Shown here: positions 6,524-8,226 of the stretch, piece by piece
Position numbering within the stretch: the first letter of the stretch is position 1
Layout: every line of letters starts with the position of its first letter
Source: Muribaculaceae bacterium
GTDB taxonomy: Bacteria; Bacteroidota; Bacteroidia; Bacteroidales; Muribaculaceae
DNA: 8,226 bases
Assembly (NCBI GenBank): GCA_029057255.1
Contig: JAICZO010000183.1
Span: 1-8,226 of the forward strand
Reading direction: 5' to 3'
Program-made: the position numbers and the translations under genes
Notes under the pieces: model-generated
The model's input: the letters and a program-made list of their open reading frames with translations, nothing else
Databases searched by the model: none
Told to the model about the DNA's origin: nothing

Positions 6524-8018
6524 CCTTGTCTATTGCATCTATGAACTGATGTTTTGAGATTTCGACGGGACATACCATGAACTCGGGGATGTTGTATGAC
6601 TTCATCCGCTCGATGTCATGGGCAGGAGACTCCTGAGGCAGGCGGAAGGCCTTGCGCGCCTTACCGTCGCGGTCGAAATATGCTATGTAGAGGCGTGTGT
6701 ACGATCCGTCGTCGCGGCGGCTGCTGAAGATAATCCAGCGACCGTTCGACGACCAGCTGTGGTAGCTCTCGACATCAGGGCTGTTCACTTCGGTGAGCGG
6801 ACGTATCACACCCTCCTCGAGGTCAAGCAGGAAGAGGTCGCTGTCGCGGTGCCATATGTGGAAGTTGCCGTATTCGCCGAGGGTGAAGATCACAAAGCGG
6901 CCGTCGGGCGACGGGCGTGGCAGTGTCACGCTCTTGCGGAGCGCCGATGCCACAAACATGGTGTCGGCGGGGGCGAACGTACGGGTCTCGGGGTCGAAAG
7001 CCTTGCGGTACAGGTCGTATTTGTAGTCCTTGTAGTGCAGGTTCTGATAGAGCGAAATCTCGTCCTCGTCCTTGAAGAGAGGCACATTTGCCGATACATA
7101 CCAGAGGCTCTTGCCGTCGGGGTGCCAGTAGGGGAAGGTCTCAAGCTCGGTAGGCTCGTTGGCGATGATGCTGATGCGGTCGGCCTCGACGTCGTAGAGA
7201 ATGAGGTCAGACTTTCCGTCCTGCACTTCGACCTTGTTGCGGTCGTTGGTGTGGAAGCTCTGTGTGGTGGTATTGTTGGAGTAAGCTATAAGCGGCTCGG
7301 TGGGGTGCCACGAGGGGTATACGCCGGCCGACACAGTGCTGTCGGTCTTGAGATTGACCTTCTTGAGCCGGCCGTTGTGACTGATGACAGTGCCGCCTTT
7401 GCGCACGCGGACGTGCATCTGCATGTTGCCGTCGCGGTTGTAGTCCTGGTATGAGTGGCAGTTTATGCACTGGCCGTCGCGCTCGAGCGACATAGCCTGG
7501 TTGTTGAATATCTCCTTTTCGTCGAAGCTTGTCAGGTCGCGCTGGCATATCGCCATAGTCTCGAAGCCGATATACGACGGCTCGATAAGGCGGTACGATA
7601 TGTAGCGGTCGATACTGTCGGCCACGGCGTTGCGCACCGACGGGTAGCGGGTCCAGCCGCCCTCGCCTCTGACATAGATGTCGGCCACGAGCGTATCGCC
7701 CTGCGCCTGCCCTATCAAGGCATGCCAGCGGTCGGCGGGGATGTCGACGGTGCGTCCGCCCACGACAATGCCCTCGGGGTCGGCGGCGGTATAGAGATGT
7801 GTCACATACTCCTCGCCATCGGCGCCGATGCTGAAGTTCATCGGGGCGATGTTGCAGGGGATGGTGACGTCGGTATAGTCGGGAGTGATGACAGCGGCGG
7901 TGTCGGCTGCCGTATACTCGGCGGGCAGCGACGGACCCGAGCATGCAGCAAGGACAAGAGACGCTGCCAGGGCTGCGAAAGCGCCGGTCACTGACGATGA
8001 GTTGAGAGTGTGTATCAT
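6501..8018 (-). CDS. PD40/TolB-like propeller lipoprotein with a CxxCH haem c motif
   Basis: This is an exported protein of 505 residues. A signal peptide ends in the lipobox LAAC with lipidated C26 (SLVLAACSG). No acidic surface-export signal follows the cysteine, so a periplasm-facing lipoprotein is more likely than a surface one (inference). Residues 40-175 form an N-terminal domain with the stretch TPDYTDVTIPCNIAPMNF. A single haem c binding motif, CINCH, lies at 184-188; M199, M201 and H202 shortly after could supply the distal haem ligand. PD40-type propeller repeats follow near residues 235 (WHPTEPLIAYS), 298 (WHPDGKSLWY), 370 (PSPDGRFVIF) and 422 (WSSNGRWIIFSS). I recognise this as a Bacteroidales family often named TolB-like or loosely 'cytochrome c biogenesis'; no biochemical role is known to me. 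The start codon forms an ATGA overlap with the preceding gene, and the end overlaps the HTCS gene. A cytochrome c synthase gene three positions downstream supports haem attachment. Confidence 0.85.
   Translation of the reverse strand: MIHTLNSSSVTGAFAALAASLVLAACSGPSLPAEYTAADTAAVITPDYTDVTIPCNIAPMNFSIGADGEEYVTHLYTAADPEGIVVGGRTVDIPADRWHALIGQAQGDTLVADIYVRGEGGWTRYPSVRNAVADSIDRYISYRLIEPSYIGFETMAICQRDLTSFDEKEIFNNQAMSLERDGQCINCHSYQDYNRDGNMQMHVRVRKGGTVISHNGRLKKVNLKTDSTVSAGVYPSWHPTEPLIAYSNNTTTQSFHTNDRNKVEVQDGKSDLILYDVEADRISIIANEPTELETFPYWHPDGKSLWYVSANVPLFKDEDEISLYQNLHYKDYKYDLYRKAFDPETRTFAPADTMFVASALRKSVTLPRPSPDGRFVIFTLGEYGNFHIWHRDSDLFLLDLEEGVIRPLTEVNSPDVESYHSWSSNGRWIIFSSRRDDGSYTRLYIAYFDRDGKARKAFRLPQESPAHDIERMKSYNIPEFMVCPVEISKHQFIDAIDKDAVNVSM
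8015..8018 (-). other. ATGA stop/start overlap between the upstream gene and the lipoprotein gene
   Basis: On the minus strand the bases ATGA contain both the ATG of the lipoprotein and the TGA of the preceding gene. Such overlaps usually mean translational coupling by re-initiation, and here they fix the lipoprotein start. Confidence 0.8.
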
Positions 8019-8226
8019 GTGGTTTCGAGATCGGATGTGAAGAAGTAATAGAACCAGTAAGTGTCGCCGAAGGCGGGGCCGAAGGCCTCGCGGTTCTGCT
8101 CGTCGGTCATGCGGGCATTGCTCTGCGCCAGCTTCATGAACGCCTGGAAGCGTCGCACGACGTCTTTGTCGAGATTGAACTGCTGCCAGTCGACCTTGTG
8201 CTCGAGGTTCGAGAAGAGTATTATGG
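8015..8226 (-). CDS. C-terminal 69 codons of a possible DUF6057-family membrane protein (cut by window end)
   Basis: The frame is open from the window edge (first full codon 8224-8222) to TGA at 8017-8015. The visible part reads IILFSNLEHKVDW at its start and ends FGDTYWFYYFFTSDLETT. It has a soluble, mostly helical middle (residues 18-45 of the fragment, DLDKDVVRRF-like and polar) and an aromatic end. The 'F-G-TYW-YY' ending recalls the C-terminus of DUF6057 proteins of Bacteroidales, which have an N-terminal multi-span membrane region and a helical periplasmic part. This is from memory and rests on a short piece. It cannot be an independent small gene as far as visible, because no start codon near the edge is needed to explain the open frame. 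Its stop overlaps the lipoprotein start by four bases, so the two are almost certainly translated from one message. Confidence 0.55.
   Translation of the reverse strand, partial: IILFSNLEHKVDWQQFNLDKDVVRRFQAFMKLAQSNARMTDEQNREAFGPAFGDTYWFYYFFTSDLETT

Noticed and set aside
6618..7454. 278-residue plus-strand open frame, valine-rich
   Set aside because: It is antisense to the PD40 region of the lipoprotein gene; the sense protein has a lipobox, CxxCH and propeller motifs while this one has none.

Overview
This window is a tightly packed block of six genes, all read from the minus strand. Four are complete and one is cut at each window edge. The evidence points to a high-GC gut-type member of the Bacteroidales. 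It holds a one-piece hybrid two-component sensor/AraC regulator with two seven-bladed propellers, a Bacteroidales-type PD40 lipoprotein, and no convincing Shine-Dalgarno-driven gene starts. The high GC would fit groups such as Alistipes/Rikenellaceae or Muribaculaceae, but genus cannot be set from this sequence.

In transcription order (high to low coordinates), the genes are as follows. (1) 8226-8015 is the last 69 codons of a protein, possibly of the DUF6057 membrane family. (2) 8018-6501 is a lipoprotein with a CxxCH haem c motif followed by PD40/TolB-like propeller repeats. (3) 6523-2396 is a 1375-residue hybrid two-component system (HTCS) protein. (4) 2399-1284 is a multi-module RidA-fold protein related to the FkbO/Hyg5/XanB2 chorismatases. 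(5) 1261-119 is a compact fused ResB-CcsA cytochrome c synthase. (6) 132-1 is the N-terminus of a methylated-DNA-protein cysteine methyltransferase (Ogt/MGMT type).

The genes are almost gapless. Two junctions are ATGA stop/start overlaps (8015-8018 and 2396-2399), two are longer overlaps (6501-6523 and 119-132), and the only intergenic gap is about 22 bp (1262-1283). No promoter, terminator, RNA gene, repeat, insertion sequence or CRISPR array was seen. The promoter of this operon probably lies beyond position 8226, and transcription probably continues past position 1.

The most notable theme is that one operon carries a predicted haem c lipoprotein, an enzyme able to attach haem to CxxCH motifs, and a transmembrane sensor-regulator. 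An exported redox or electron-transfer module under HTCS control is a reasonable hypothesis. The chorismatase-like protein and the DNA-repair methyltransferase have no obvious place in it and may simply be co-transcribed. No SusC/SusD pair or carbohydrate-active enzyme, the usual HTCS neighbours, is visible here.
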